DNA from: Caproicibacterium argilliputei
Lineage (GTDB): Bacteria > Bacillota > Clostridia > Oscillospirales > Acutalibacteraceae
Length of the DNA stretch: 64,000 nucleotides
Direction: 5' to 3'
Assembly (NCBI RefSeq): GCF_029211325.2
Contig: NZ_CP135996.1
Coordinates: 992,001-1,056,000 of the forward strand
Part shown: in pieces, positions 24,451 through 33,818 of the stretch
Position numbering within the stretch: position 1 is the first letter of the stretch
Layout of the letters: every line of letters starts with the position of its first letter
The notes under the pieces: model-generated
What the model was told of the DNA's origin: nothing
Seen by the model: only the letters and a program-made list of their open reading frames with translations
Database searches by the model: none
Translations under genes and position numbers: made by a program

Positions 24451-26907
24451 ATGAACGCATCAGCAGAAAATCGCGCGGGTTATTCCTTTGAAATCAGCAG
24501 CCGGGAAAATTCCCACCCCGGCTGGCACCAGGAGTTGGAACTTGTATTTGTTCTGCGGGGCAGAGGCACCCTTTGGCGCGAAGACCGCACCGTGCCGTAT
24601 TCCCTGCACGAAGCGGATTTATTTACGGTCAGCGGGTATGAAATGCATGAGATTCACATGGAATCCGGCGGACTGACCCTGTCGCTGCTGCTTTCATCGT
24701 CGTTCCTTTCCTTTTACTTTCCTGAAGCGCAGCAGCTTGCCTTTGCCTGCAAATCCTATGCGGCCGATGCGGAGGAGCAAAAGAAGTACGATATCCTCCG
24801 TGCGGATTTTGCTGCTGCGTTTCAAACCTTCTACCAAAATGAGGCGCACCATGCCGCCCTGCATCTGCGCAGCAAGCTGATTCTGCTGCTGGACGACTTG
24901 ATCCGCTATTTTTCCTGTCCGGCACCTAAGGCGGCGCCGGCGTTTGACAAAGGCCGCAGCCATTTGCGCGCGGCGGCCGGCTGGATTGACCAGCATTACA
25001 CCGAGGATATTACTCTGAAAGAAACCGCCGACCGGGTTTACCTGAGTGAATCGTACCTTTCCCGTCTGTTTAAGCGAACACTGGGGCTGACCTTTACGGA
25101 GTATCTGACGCAGGTGCGGCTGGATTATGCCGCGCTGTTGCTGCGCAGCGGGCAGCGTGTGACGGAAACCGCCTCGAAAGCCGGCTTTCGCAGCACCAAT
25201 TCGTTTATTCAGGCATTTAAGCAGACGTATCAAAAAACACCGGGGCAGTACAAACGCGAACTGGGGGAGCGACTGAAACGGGAGCTTTATACAGAACCGC
25301 AGGGCGCAGAAAATAAATTTTCTGTTTTGAGCCGGTACCTGCAGACCCCGTCTGCGTCAGAGCAGTCAAAGCCGGCGGAAGTCCGCGATGAATGTGCCGT
25401 TTCAGCAAATCTTTCCATGCCGCTGCGCACGCTCCGGCATAGTTGGAGGCAGCTTATCAACGTCGGCTATGCGTATGACCTGCTCAACGGCTCGGTACAA
25501 AAGCAGGTGCGGCAGGTGCAGGCGGAAATCGGATTCCGGTACGCGCGCGTAAAGGGAATCCTGGATGATGATGTGTTGTTTTATGCGGCGGCAGACGGGC
25601 AGGAGCCGGTGTGCCACTTTGCATATGCAGATGAGGCGATTGATTTTCTGCTGTCTGTCGGGTTGACACCGTTTCTGGAACTGGGCGCTATGCCCTCACA
25701 GCTTGCGAAAAATCAGTTTACGGTTTTTAAGCGACAGAGCATTCTTTCCACGCCAAAGGATATGCGGCAGTGGACGGCACTGCTTACGGTGCTGCTGCGG
25801 CATTTCCAGTGCCGCTACGGCGTCCGGCGCGTGGAGCAGTGGATTTTCACCCCTTGTTTTAACCCGTTTTTTTATGATGTGCGTGCTGACCATCTGGAGG
25901 AATACTTTTCTTTTTATCGGGAAAGTTACCGCGCGGTGCGCGCTTTGCTGCCGCACGCGCTTCTCTGCGGGCCCGGCGACCTTTCTTTTCCCGAATTTTT
26001 GGAGCGGTGTTTGGCAGAGAACTGCGTGCCGGACTGCATTGCAGCGCACGCTTTCTTTACAGCTTCACCGGACGAAACGGACGCCAAGCAGGTTCAGCTG
26101 CTTAATTCAGAAGAAACATTCCCGCTGGCGGTTACCGGTGACGAGGACTACCTGAAGCATCTGCTGGAGCGCATCCGGAAAACGCTGCGCAAGCGGGGGC
26201 TGGCGGATGTACCGGTCATGCTGGATGAATGGAACAGCAGCTTTTGGCAGCGGGACCTTTGCAATGACACCTGCGCGAAGTCAGCGAGTCTCTTTAAAAA
26301 TATTCTGGAAAATTATGATGCCTACTGTGCCATGGGTTATTGGACTGTCAGCGACTTTATGGAGGAGCTTTCCCCGTCGCAGGACTTGTTTCACGGCGGT
26401 TTTGGACTTTTTACGCGAAACGGGCTTGCCAAAAGCGGCTATCGTGCCTTGCAGCTTTTGTGTAAGGCAGGGGAGAAGCTTCTGGCGCGGCAGGAGGGCT
26501 GTTTTATCACATCCTCACCGGGAGAGGTGCAGGTTTTTCTATATAATGCTGCTTACTATGACTTGCTGTACCGCTTTCGCCACACAGCTCATTTGACGCT
26601 GACCAAGCGGTACGGCGTGTTCAATAAACGAAATCCGCAGTGCTTTCAAATTGGACTAAACGGGCTGCAGCCAGGGCGGTATCTTCTGCGGCGCTATGCG
26701 GTTGGCCGTACCGGCGGCAGCGTTTTTGATGCGTGGGTAGAGATGGGCGCACCAGAACGTGTGACAGAGGAAGTCCGGCGTTTTCTCGAAAGCCGGTCGT
26801 ATCCGGTTCTGCAGATGGAAACCGTGGAGACAGGCCCGTCGTTTCCTCTGCAGGAGGTGCTGCAGCCGTACGAAATCCGTTTAATCACGCTTACTCTGCA
26901 GGAGTAA
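24451..26907 (+). CDS. AraC-family regulator fused to a GH39-like domain
   Basis: Protein of 818 residues. An AraC-type cupin (about 10-90, with NSHPGWHQELELVFVL) and two AraC helix-turn-helix motifs (about 172-272, with SYLSRLFKRTLG and KTPGQYKRE) are joined to a beta-xylosidase-like GH39 region (about 330-815). No signal peptide, so it is cytoplasmic. The GH39 nucleophile is kept (Glu593 in LDEWNSS), but the normal WNEPN acid/base segment reads FNPF around residues 470-473, with Asn471 in place of Glu. I infer that the domain binds a xylo-oligosaccharide as a sensor and does not hydrolyse it well. Next to MFS and esterase genes, it likely controls hemicellulose use. Confidence 0.88.
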   Translation: MNASAENRAGYSFEISSRENSHPGWHQELELVFVLRGRGTLWREDRTVPYSLHEADLFTVSGYEMHEIHMESGGLTLSLLLSSSFLSFYFPEAQQLAFACKSYAADAEEQKKYDILRADFAAAFQTFYQNEAHHAALHLRSKLILLLDDLIRYFSCPAPKAAPAFDKGRSHLRAAAGWIDQHYTEDITLKETADRVYLSESYLSRLFKRTLGLTFTEYLTQVRLDYAALLLRSGQRVTETASKAGFRSTNSFIQAFKQTYQKTPGQYKRELGERLKRELYTEPQGAENKFSVLSRYLQTPSASEQSKPAEVRDECAVSANLSMPLRTLRHSWRQLINVGYAYDLLNGSVQKQVRQVQAEIGFRYARVKGILDDDVLFYAAADGQEPVCHFAYADEAIDFLLSVGLTPFLELGAMPSQLAKNQFTVFKRQSILSTPKDMRQWTALLTVLLRHFQCRYGVRRVEQWIFTPCFNPFFYDVRADHLEEYFSFYRESYRAVRALLPHALLCGPGDLSFPEFLERCLAENCVPDCIAAHAFFTASPDETDAKQVQLLNSEETFPLAVTGDEDYLKHLLERIRKTLRKRGLADVPVMLDEWNSSFWQRDLCNDTCAKSASLFKNILENYDAYCAMGYWTVSDFMEELSPSQDLFHGGFGLFTRNGLAKSGYRALQLLCKAGEKLLARQEGCFITSSPGEVQVFLYNAAYYDLLYRFRHTAHLTLTKRYGVFNKRNPQCFQIGLNGLQPGRYLLRRYAVGRTGGSVFDAWVEMGAPERVTEEVRRFLESRSYPVLQMETVETGPSFPLQEVLQPYEIRLITLTLQE

Positions 26908-26933
26908 AACAGCGAAAAGGACAAGACTGACTT

Positions 26934-26971
26934 GACAGATGCTTCACAATGTCAGAAGCTTGCTGTTTTTA
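26934..26971 (+). terminator. Terminator of the AraC-GH39 gene
   Basis: Stem built from GACAGATGCTTC and GAAGCTTGCTG (imperfect) followed by TTTTT. A wider inverted repeat (CGAAAAGGACAA, 26913-26924, with TTGTCCTTTCG near 26984-26994) encloses it. Confidence 0.55.
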
Positions 26972-27181
26972 TCCTGCTTTTTTGTCCTTTCGTAAAGACT
27001 TCAAATGCAAGGAGCAAAAACTGCACAAAATCGGAGGATAAGTTTGAAAGAATATAGATAGCAAATCACATTTCTTCATTCTATACTAATGGAAGATTCC
27101 TCGGAAAAGGCGATAAAAATAGAGAAATTTTATGCAGAACGCAAAAACCTTTTCTGAAATAGAAGATTGGAAAGGATGAAC

Positions 27182-28456
27182 ATGATGAGCAGTTCTTCAA
27201 ACACGCGCGCGGCAGTGAAACCGGCGCAGGATCCGGCGGTTGCCCGGCGCAAAAAGTTGCTTTTTACATCCCTGGGGACTTCGTACCTTGGTCTGTTTAT
27301 GACGTACGCGGGTCTTGTGGCAGTGCTGCTACCGCAGCAGATGACCAATTTGGACGCGGCACATAAGGTAGGGAACCTGGCGCTGGTAACCAGCATTTCC
27401 TCTGTGGCAACCATTTTCGTACAGCCGATTATCGGAGCAATTTCCGACCGGACGCGTTCCCGGCTGGGTCGGCGTGCGCCGTGGCTTTTAATTGGCGGCC
27501 TTGGCGGTGCGCTGTGCACCATCGCGATGCAGTTTGCCAATTCCCTGTTTTGGATTGCACTGCTGTGGGTCTTGACACAGGTCTTGCTGAATGCCTTTCA
27601 AGGGCCGCTTTCCGCGATTGTTTCGGACCGTGTGGACTCTGCAGACCGCGGCACGGCTTCTGCCCTGACAGGTGTGGGCGGTGCGGTCGGCGGAACGGTC
27701 GGTGTGATTCTGGCAGGGCAGCTGCTGAACCGCATTGGTATCGGCTATGATATTTTCGGGATTCTCGTCATTGTGGTCTGCGTGCTGTTTGTTCTGCTGA
27801 ATCCCGACAAACCCTCTACAGAAGTGGAAATGCCGAAGATGGACTGGGGCGCGTTTTTCCGTTCATTTCTGGTAAATCCACGGGAGCATCCTGACTTTGC
27901 ATGGGCTTTCGGCGGGCGGTTCTTCATGGTGCTGGGCTATCAGGCGGTTTCTGCGTATCAGCTTTACATTTTGACGGATTATATTCATTTGTCCACTGCG
28001 CAGGCGGGCGGCGTGATTGGGCTGATGAACGTTTGCTCCTTGGTGACTACATCGGTTTCCACGCTGGTTTTTGGGCGGCTGTCCGATAAAATTGGGCGCA
28101 GAAAAATCTTTGTGTTTACCTCTACGCTGTTGATTGCCGGCGGTATTCTGATTCCGCTGCTTGCCCCGTCCGTGGCTGGCATGATTATTTACGGAAGCAT
28201 TGTTGGTTTTGGTTACGGCGCTTACTCGTCCGTTGACATGGCGCTGATGATCGATGTATTGCCGGCAGGTGAAGACGCCGCAAAGGATCTCGGTATTCTC
28301 AATATCGCCTCCAATGTGCCGCAGGCGCTCACACCGGTCATTGCGGCGGCGCTGCTGGGTGCATTTAACAACAATTATGCGGCGATTTTTATATATTCCG
28401 CGGTTGCGGCACTGCTTTCGTCCGCATTTGTTCTGCCGATTAAGTCTGTAAAATAA
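27182..28456 (+). CDS. MFS transporter, probable sugar or glycoside uptake
   Basis: Membrane protein of about 424 residues with 12 predicted helices. The loop SDRTRSRLGRRAPW after helix 2 and the related loop GRLSDKIGRRK in the second half are MFS signatures; the first resembles the GPH/sugar:cation symporter-like branch. I start at ATG 27182 after GGAAAGG; an adjacent ATG at 27185 and an upstream TTG are possible. The carboxylesterase gene follows after 31 nt, so the two probably form an operon that imports and processes xylan-derived or acylated sugars. Confidence 0.82.
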   Translation: MMSSSSNTRAAVKPAQDPAVARRKKLLFTSLGTSYLGLFMTYAGLVAVLLPQQMTNLDAAHKVGNLALVTSISSVATIFVQPIIGAISDRTRSRLGRRAPWLLIGGLGGALCTIAMQFANSLFWIALLWVLTQVLLNAFQGPLSAIVSDRVDSADRGTASALTGVGGAVGGTVGVILAGQLLNRIGIGYDIFGILVIVVCVLFVLLNPDKPSTEVEMPKMDWGAFFRSFLVNPREHPDFAWAFGGRFFMVLGYQAVSAYQLYILTDYIHLSTAQAGGVIGLMNVCSLVTTSVSTLVFGRLSDKIGRRKIFVFTSTLLIAGGILIPLLAPSVAGMIIYGSIVGFGYGAYSSVDMALMIDVLPAGEDAAKDLGILNIASNVPQALTPVIAAALLGAFNNNYAAIFIYSAVAALLSSAFVLPIKSVK

Positions 28457-28487
28457 CCTGAGGATTTCATAAAGGAGATAGAGAATT

Positions 28488-30038
28488 GTGACTGCCTATC
28501 GATTAGATAACTGTGCAGATGCACCTGTGATTCAAACGACTTCCGGTAAAGTACGCGGCAGGTGGCAGACCGGCTGTTCCGCTGCCTATTTGGGCATCCC
28601 GTTTGCCGCGGCGCCGGTAGGTGACAGGCGCTTTGCCGCGCCGGTCAGGCCGGCGCCTTGGCAGGGGGTGCGCCCTGCCGTGGAGTATGGACCGACACCG
28701 CAGCGCCGCCCTTTTGGGCCGGTCACAACCGTTCCCGAACCCTGCATTCCGGGGGATGAAACACTGAATGTCAATGTCTTTACGCCGGCGCCGCGCGACC
28801 ACCGCGCACATCTGCCGGTGTTGGTCTGGATTCACGGCGGCGGGTACTTTGCGGGTTCGCCTGCATCGCCGTGGTACAACGGGCGCGCATTTAACAGCCG
28901 CGGCGTGGTGACGGTGACGCTTTCTTACCGTTTGGGGTTTGACGGCTTTGGCTGGATGGAGGGCGCCCCGCTGAACCGTGGCCTTTTGGACCAGATAGCG
29001 GCCTTGACTTGGGTGCAGGAAAATATTGAAGCTTTTGGCGGTGACCCGCACCGCGTGACGATTGCGGGACAGTCTGCAGGCGGCGGCTGTGTGCTGGCGC
29101 TGCTTGCGTCGCCCAAGGCGGCCGGGCTGTTTCACGGCGCCATCAGTGAATCCGGCGCGTTCGGTGCACCCACAGCGCAGCAGGCAGAAACGGTTGGCCG
29201 CGCGTTGGCGCAGCAGGTCGGGGTAAAGCCAGAAGCCGCCGCGTGGCGGGAAGTTCCCGAAAGCCGGATTCTAGATTCCGAGCGGCAGGTCAATAGCATT
29301 GCGGGAATCCCAGCGGGTTTTTCCAAGCCGGAAGAGCTGCTGTCTGCTTTGGCAGAGGGCTTTCTCGGCACTTCTAATCTGGCGTTTGCACCGGTGCTCG
29401 ACGGCGAAGTCCTGCTACAGCAGACTCCCCAGGCTGTACTGGCGGGGCAGGGGGCGCAGGTCGCGCTGCTGATGGGCAGTACGCGGAACGAATTTACGTT
29501 TTCATCGCCGCCGGAACACAGCCTTCCTTTGCAGGCGGCAGTTTGCGCCCTGCAAAAAGCCGGTCTGCCCGCAGCGGCAGTGTCGCAGTTTGCCGATGAT
29601 ATTTACCGGGTCGGGGAGGACTGCGTGCTGGGGCAGCTGATGACGGTTTATATGTTCCGCATTGGCATTGCCCACCTGGCGCAGTGCCGGTGCGCGGCAG
29701 GATGCGGCGGCAAAACGTGGCTTTATGACTTTGCGCAGCTTTCCTCTGAGAAGATGGGCTCTTTCCATTGCGAGGACATCCCGTACTTTTTCCACCTGTT
29801 GGACGCACCGGGCGTGGCGCAGGAGCTGGGGAAAGCTCCCTCCGAACCGCTGGCGGACGTGATGCACAGCAAGTGGGTGGAGTTCATCACCAACGGTTGC
29901 CTTGCGGAGCCTACTGCAGCCCAGTTCCCCTGCGGCGCTGTGCGTTTTGAGGGCAGTGACAGTTTCCAGCCGGATGCGTATCTGTTGGAAAGCAGCCTGC
30001 TGACTGCTGCCGGGCAGACCGTGGAAAATCCTTCATAA
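28488..30038 (+). CDS. Type-B carboxylesterase (alpha/beta hydrolase)
   Basis: Cytoplasmic esterase of 516 residues, PnbA/carboxylesterase-B type. The nucleophile Ser196 lies in GQSAGGG, the oxyanion hole in HGGGYF, and the triad His is probably His427 (FHCEDIPYFF), with an acid near STRNEF. It hydrolyses carboxylic esters. No signal peptide is present. Because it follows a sugar-type MFS gene and an AraC-GH39 regulator, removal of acetyl or other acyl groups from imported xylo-oligosaccharides is a reasonable guess. It starts with GTG at 28488 after AAAGGAGA. Confidence 0.88.
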   Translation: MTAYRLDNCADAPVIQTTSGKVRGRWQTGCSAAYLGIPFAAAPVGDRRFAAPVRPAPWQGVRPAVEYGPTPQRRPFGPVTTVPEPCIPGDETLNVNVFTPAPRDHRAHLPVLVWIHGGGYFAGSPASPWYNGRAFNSRGVVTVTLSYRLGFDGFGWMEGAPLNRGLLDQIAALTWVQENIEAFGGDPHRVTIAGQSAGGGCVLALLASPKAAGLFHGAISESGAFGAPTAQQAETVGRALAQQVGVKPEAAAWREVPESRILDSERQVNSIAGIPAGFSKPEELLSALAEGFLGTSNLAFAPVLDGEVLLQQTPQAVLAGQGAQVALLMGSTRNEFTFSSPPEHSLPLQAAVCALQKAGLPAAAVSQFADDIYRVGEDCVLGQLMTVYMFRIGIAHLAQCRCAAGCGGKTWLYDFAQLSSEKMGSFHCEDIPYFFHLLDAPGVAQELGKAPSEPLADVMHSKWVEFITNGCLAEPTAAQFPCGAVRFEGSDSFQPDAYLLESSLLTAAGQTVENPS

Positions 30039-30076
30039 TCGCAATACCGAACAGGAAAAACAGAAAATTATACTCT

Positions 30077-30119
30077 AAAAGGCGCGGACCGCTTCATGCA
30101 AACGGGTCCGCGCCTTTTT
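30077..30119. terminator. Bidirectional terminator between the esterase and yesN-like genes
   Basis: A 13-bp stem (30078-30090 with 30104-30116) with a 13-nt loop, then TTTTT on the plus strand and an A/T-flanked arm on the minus strand. Confidence 0.85.
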
Positions 30120-30125
30120 GTGTTT

Positions 30126-31751
30126 TTACAGCCGGGCTGAAAACTCCTCCGGTACGGCAGGCGTGCCGGTGCGGCTGCACAGCAGACTGTCGCGGTACTG
30201 CGTGGCGGTCTGTCCGGTGTAGCGCTTAAACAAGGAGTGGAAATACTTTTCGTCCTGAATCCCGATTTTGTCAGCGACTTCATAAATCTTGCTGTCAACG
30301 TTGTGCAGGTATTCCTTTGCTTTTTGAATGCGGTATCGATTCAGATATTCGATGAAATTCATGCCGGTTTGCTGTTTAAACAGCATACTCAGGTACGCAG
30401 GGGAGATATGTAGGTCTTCGGCTGTTTGCTTCAGCGTGATTTTTTGAGCGTAGTTTTTGCGGATGTACGCCACAGCGGCAGAGGCGAACGCGGAAATTTG
30501 TTTGTTGCCGGTAAAGGACTGTGAAACACTGCGGGCAAAGCAGAGTACGGCATCCTTAATTTCCCGCATGGTCGAAGCGCCGGATATGGTTTCGATGGTG
30601 TCGCTGAGCATTTTGGAAAAGAGATTAAAAACCATATTATGCTCCAGACAGGTTTTGAAAATACTGCAGACAAGCGTGGAGGCTGTTTCCTGCACAACCT
30701 GCTTGGATGCCGGCGAGCGCAGGGTGCAGCAGCTGAAAAAGTGGTCCACAGCGGAGGGAAGCTTTTCGGCGCGGTTCAGGACAGCGTCAATGACCTCCTG
30801 CTCCCGCTTGCCGGTGTCAGCGGTTTTTTTGTTGCTGTTCTGCAGCTCCGCATAGTAGCGGATGCCGTGGATTTCGTCAAAGGCGGCCAGTCCTGCCGCC
30901 TTTTCGGCTTCGGTGTATGCCTCGTGCAGGGCACCCGAACTGCTTTTTAAGTCCGAAACGCCGATGACACAGGGTGTGTGGCAGTCGCTTCCGGCACTTT
31001 CCAGCAGGTGAAACAGCAAGTTTTGAAACGACGTGAATTTTTCGGTAATGGGGTCGAGGAAAAGCAGCAGAACCACTCGCTCTTTCCAAAGGACTGCTTC
31101 GCTGTGTGCCATTTTGCAGACTGCTTTTTTCGCCGCTGCTAAAAAAGCCTGTGCGGGCGGGCTGTCTTCCGCCTGCTGTCCGACAAAGTCCAGACAGCAC
31201 ACAGCGTAGCAGGAAAGAAGCGGCTCCAGACCGAAGGTCTGCAGGCATCGGGGTTGCGCGGTATCCGCTGCTTTTTGTCCGGCAAGCAGTTCCTGCAGAA
31301 ACTGCTCTTTTGCGCGTTCCTGATTCTGCGCGCACAGAAACTGGTACTGTGTCTGCAGGGCTTCCTGCTGCTGCTCTTCCCGCACCAGGGTAATCGCTTT
31401 CTGCACCGCCTGCACAACCTCTTCACAGCGGCAGGGCTTTAGCAAATATTCCACAATTTGTAGCTGCACCGCCTGGCGGGCGTAGTCAAAGTCGTCATAT
31501 CCGCTGAAGACAATAAACTTTGTCTTGACCCCCTGCGCCGAGGCATTCCGGATGGCGTCCAGACCGCTGAGCTTTGGCATACGGATGTCGATAATGCAGA
31601 GGTCCGGGCGCAGGCGGAGCAGCAAATCGAGAGCTTCCTGCCCATCAGATGCTTCCCCGACAATTTGAATGCCGTAAGCTGCCCAGTCAAACAAATCCCG
31701 CAGCGCTTCCAACTTATCCGTTTCGTCATCTGCTGTAATGAGCGTGTACAT
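30126..31751 (-). CDS. YesN-like response regulator (REC-AraC)
   Basis: Response regulator of 541 residues. The receiver domain (about 1-120) carries the phosphoacceptor Asp in CIIDIRMPK and the Lys of LLKPCR. A long helical middle region (about 130-430) leads to a C-terminal AraC-type DNA-binding domain (about 435-530, with PAYLSMLFKQQTG and EKYFHSLFKRYTG). Such regulators work with YesM-type kinases to switch on sugar-polymer use genes. The kinase gene lies 18 nt upstream on the same strand, and the ABC importer is divergent. Confidence 0.92.
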   Translation of the reverse strand: MYTLITADDETDKLEALRDLFDWAAYGIQIVGEASDGQEALDLLLRLRPDLCIIDIRMPKLSGLDAIRNASAQGVKTKFIVFSGYDDFDYARQAVQLQIVEYLLKPCRCEEVVQAVQKAITLVREEQQQEALQTQYQFLCAQNQERAKEQFLQELLAGQKAADTAQPRCLQTFGLEPLLSCYAVCCLDFVGQQAEDSPPAQAFLAAAKKAVCKMAHSEAVLWKERVVLLLFLDPITEKFTSFQNLLFHLLESAGSDCHTPCVIGVSDLKSSSGALHEAYTEAEKAAGLAAFDEIHGIRYYAELQNSNKKTADTGKREQEVIDAVLNRAEKLPSAVDHFFSCCTLRSPASKQVVQETASTLVCSIFKTCLEHNMVFNLFSKMLSDTIETISGASTMREIKDAVLCFARSVSQSFTGNKQISAFASAAVAYIRKNYAQKITLKQTAEDLHISPAYLSMLFKQQTGMNFIEYLNRYRIQKAKEYLHNVDSKIYEVADKIGIQDEKYFHSLFKRYTGQTATQYRDSLLCSRTGTPAVPEEFSARL

Positions 31752-31769
31752 AGAAATTCCTCCCTGTTC

Positions 31770-33578
31770 TCATGGTTCGGCGGGTATGCGGATGTGTACG
31801 GCAGTGCCCTCTCCGGGTGTGCTTTGAATGGTCAGGCGGCAGCGGCTGCCGTAGCAAAGTTCCAGGCGTTCGCGGATATTGCCGATTGCATATCCCTGGG
31901 TGCCGCCGGTTTTGCTGTTGAGCTTCTGCAAAAGCTCCGGCGTAATGCCGCAGCCGTTGTCGGCAACGGTAAACTCCATAAAACCTTCCGCAAGCGTGCC
32001 GCTGACGGAAATGCAGGTTGTGCCGGTGCTTTGCTCCGCTGCGTGAACAATGGCATTTTCCACAAAGGGCTGCAGCGTGAGCTTCAGCATGGTGTGCGGC
32101 AGCAGTGCATCCGCAATGGAAATCTGAAACGCGAGGCGTTCTTTCAGCCGCATTTTCTGCAGCAGAATGTAGCTTTCGATGAATTCTTTTTCGTTTTTGA
32201 CGGTGGTCATGGAGCTGCCGTGGTTCAGCGTCAGCCGGAAAATGCGGGAGAGGGCATACACCATTTCGGCGGCGCCGGTATCTTTGGCACGCATTGCCTT
32301 TAAGTAAATAGAATCCAGGGTGTTGTACAGAAAGTGCGGGTTAATCTGTGCCTGCAGGGACTTCAGTTCCGCTTCGCGATTCTTGATTTCCAATTTCATG
32401 ACCCGGTTAAACAGTGTGTTGAGTTGTGTCACCATTTGGTTGAATGCCTTGCCGAGAATGCCAATTTCATCCTGATAAACGAAGTTGACCTGCTGCTTCA
32501 AATCCCCCTTGCCGGCCTGCTGAATGGCGCGTACCAACTGCTTGAGCGGCGTGGTCACGGCGGTGGAAAGCAGCGCCGCAAGCAGCAGCGAGAGCAGAAG
32601 GCTGACGCCGATTGCAATCGCGAGAACGATATTGAAATGGTCAATATCTTTTAAAATGACAGACATGGGCCGCAGGCAGACCACGTACAGACCGCTCTGG
32701 TAGATCATGCTGCTGCAGCTTAAATAGCGGCTGCTGTCCAAGGTGACGATGGTGCCTTCGTCGGAATGCCCCGGCAGCGCAAGGCGACCGCCCTGCTCGT
32801 ATTTTTTAAGTGCCGCAAGGTCGGTGGAGCCGGACACCACGCTGCCTTTGCCGTCTACGATGAAGTAGCCGTATCCCTGGGTTTTGCTCAGCGATGACCA
32901 GATGGAGTGCCAGTCGATACAGACCACCAGCAGTCCCTGTGTTTTTCGGTTGTCGATGTCCACCAGTCCGCGCAGCATGGTCAGCTTGCCGGTGTTGTTA
33001 TCAACCAGAAAGCTGCCGCCATCCTGCGGCGTGGCAATCCACTTCGGTTCGCCGAGCATATTCATGGCATCCATGTAGGCAGCGTCACGCTGCGTTTTTG
33101 AAAATTCCTGGGGCATCGTCAGTCCGTTGCGTGCATAGTAGAACTGATAGCCGTTTGCCGCGTGAATGGAAAGGTAGCTGACGTAGTTGTTAGTGATGAT
33201 GGAGTTGGTCAGAAAATTGACGGTGTTCATTTCGTCGGCAGCCTGCTTTACGGTCAGGTGGTCTTTTTCCGGGCTGATCTGCATCTGAAACGAGGGGCTG
33301 TACAGCAGGTTGGTAGAGAGGTTGACAATGTTGTCCTGAATATCCTCGATCCCCTTTTTGACAAAGGTCATGTTCTGAGACTGGTACACCTGCGCTTCTT
33401 CTACCACGTTGCGGGAATACACCACATAAATGAAAACGGAAAGTACGGTGATGAGGATGACGGAGGACAGCAGACTCAAAATCAGAATTTTTGTTTTTAA
33501 CGGACGGTTCATAAAAAAACGCAGCATATTTAAAAATGTCCTTTGCAGTCTCTTTTTAGAACGGTACAAGCAATCCAC
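31770..33578 (-). CDS. YesM-like sensor histidine kinase
   Basis: Sensor kinase of up to 602 residues. It has a membrane helix near residues 26-50, a large extracellular Cache-type sensor (about 55-300), a second helix (about 305-330), a HAMP domain, then His_kinase (pfam06580) with phosphoacceptor in NPHFLYNTLDSIYL and a HATPase domain (DNGCGITPELL). It would detect a sugar or a binding protein complex and phosphorylate the YesN-like partner. The start is unsure: GTG 33578, TTG 33569 (after AAGGTGG) or ATG 33527 (after AAAGGA) are all in frame. It is divergent from the ABC importer genes. Confidence 0.9.
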   Translation of the reverse strand: MDCLYRSKKRLQRTFLNMLRFFMNRPLKTKILILSLLSSVILITVLSVFIYVVYSRNVVEEAQVYQSQNMTFVKKGIEDIQDNIVNLSTNLLYSPSFQMQISPEKDHLTVKQAADEMNTVNFLTNSIITNNYVSYLSIHAANGYQFYYARNGLTMPQEFSKTQRDAAYMDAMNMLGEPKWIATPQDGGSFLVDNNTGKLTMLRGLVDIDNRKTQGLLVVCIDWHSIWSSLSKTQGYGYFIVDGKGSVVSGSTDLAALKKYEQGGRLALPGHSDEGTIVTLDSSRYLSCSSMIYQSGLYVVCLRPMSVILKDIDHFNIVLAIAIGVSLLLSLLLAALLSTAVTTPLKQLVRAIQQAGKGDLKQQVNFVYQDEIGILGKAFNQMVTQLNTLFNRVMKLEIKNREAELKSLQAQINPHFLYNTLDSIYLKAMRAKDTGAAEMVYALSRIFRLTLNHGSSMTTVKNEKEFIESYILLQKMRLKERLAFQISIADALLPHTMLKLTLQPFVENAIVHAAEQSTGTTCISVSGTLAEGFMEFTVADNGCGITPELLQKLNSKTGGTQGYAIGNIRERLELCYGSRCRLTIQSTPGEGTAVHIRIPAEP

Positions 33579-33680
33579 CTTGTGCAGCTCCGTAGAATAT
33601 CATACATAATTTTTTCGCATTCCACAAGTCGAGTACAGCAAATTCAATAAATTTGTGAACGAAATCGTAAATTTCTCTAC

Positions 33681-33708
33681 TTACTTTCCCACTCATGGTT
33701 GGTATGAT
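33681..33708 (+). promoter_or_regulatory. Promoter of the sugar ABC operon
   Basis: TTACTT (33681-33686), 16-nt spacer, TATGAT (33703-33708) with an extended -10 TGG. TAAATTT repeats at 33648-33654 and 33668-33674, just upstream of the -35, could be sites for the YesN-like regulator. Confidence 0.5.
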
Positions 33709-33818
33709 AAGAAGCGTTCAGAAGCTTGCACCCGCACAGATACGGCAGACTGCCGGTAGGCGGGCACGGCTTACAACGGTATTAAACCACAAAATGAGGA
33801 AAGAAAGGCAGGAAAAAA

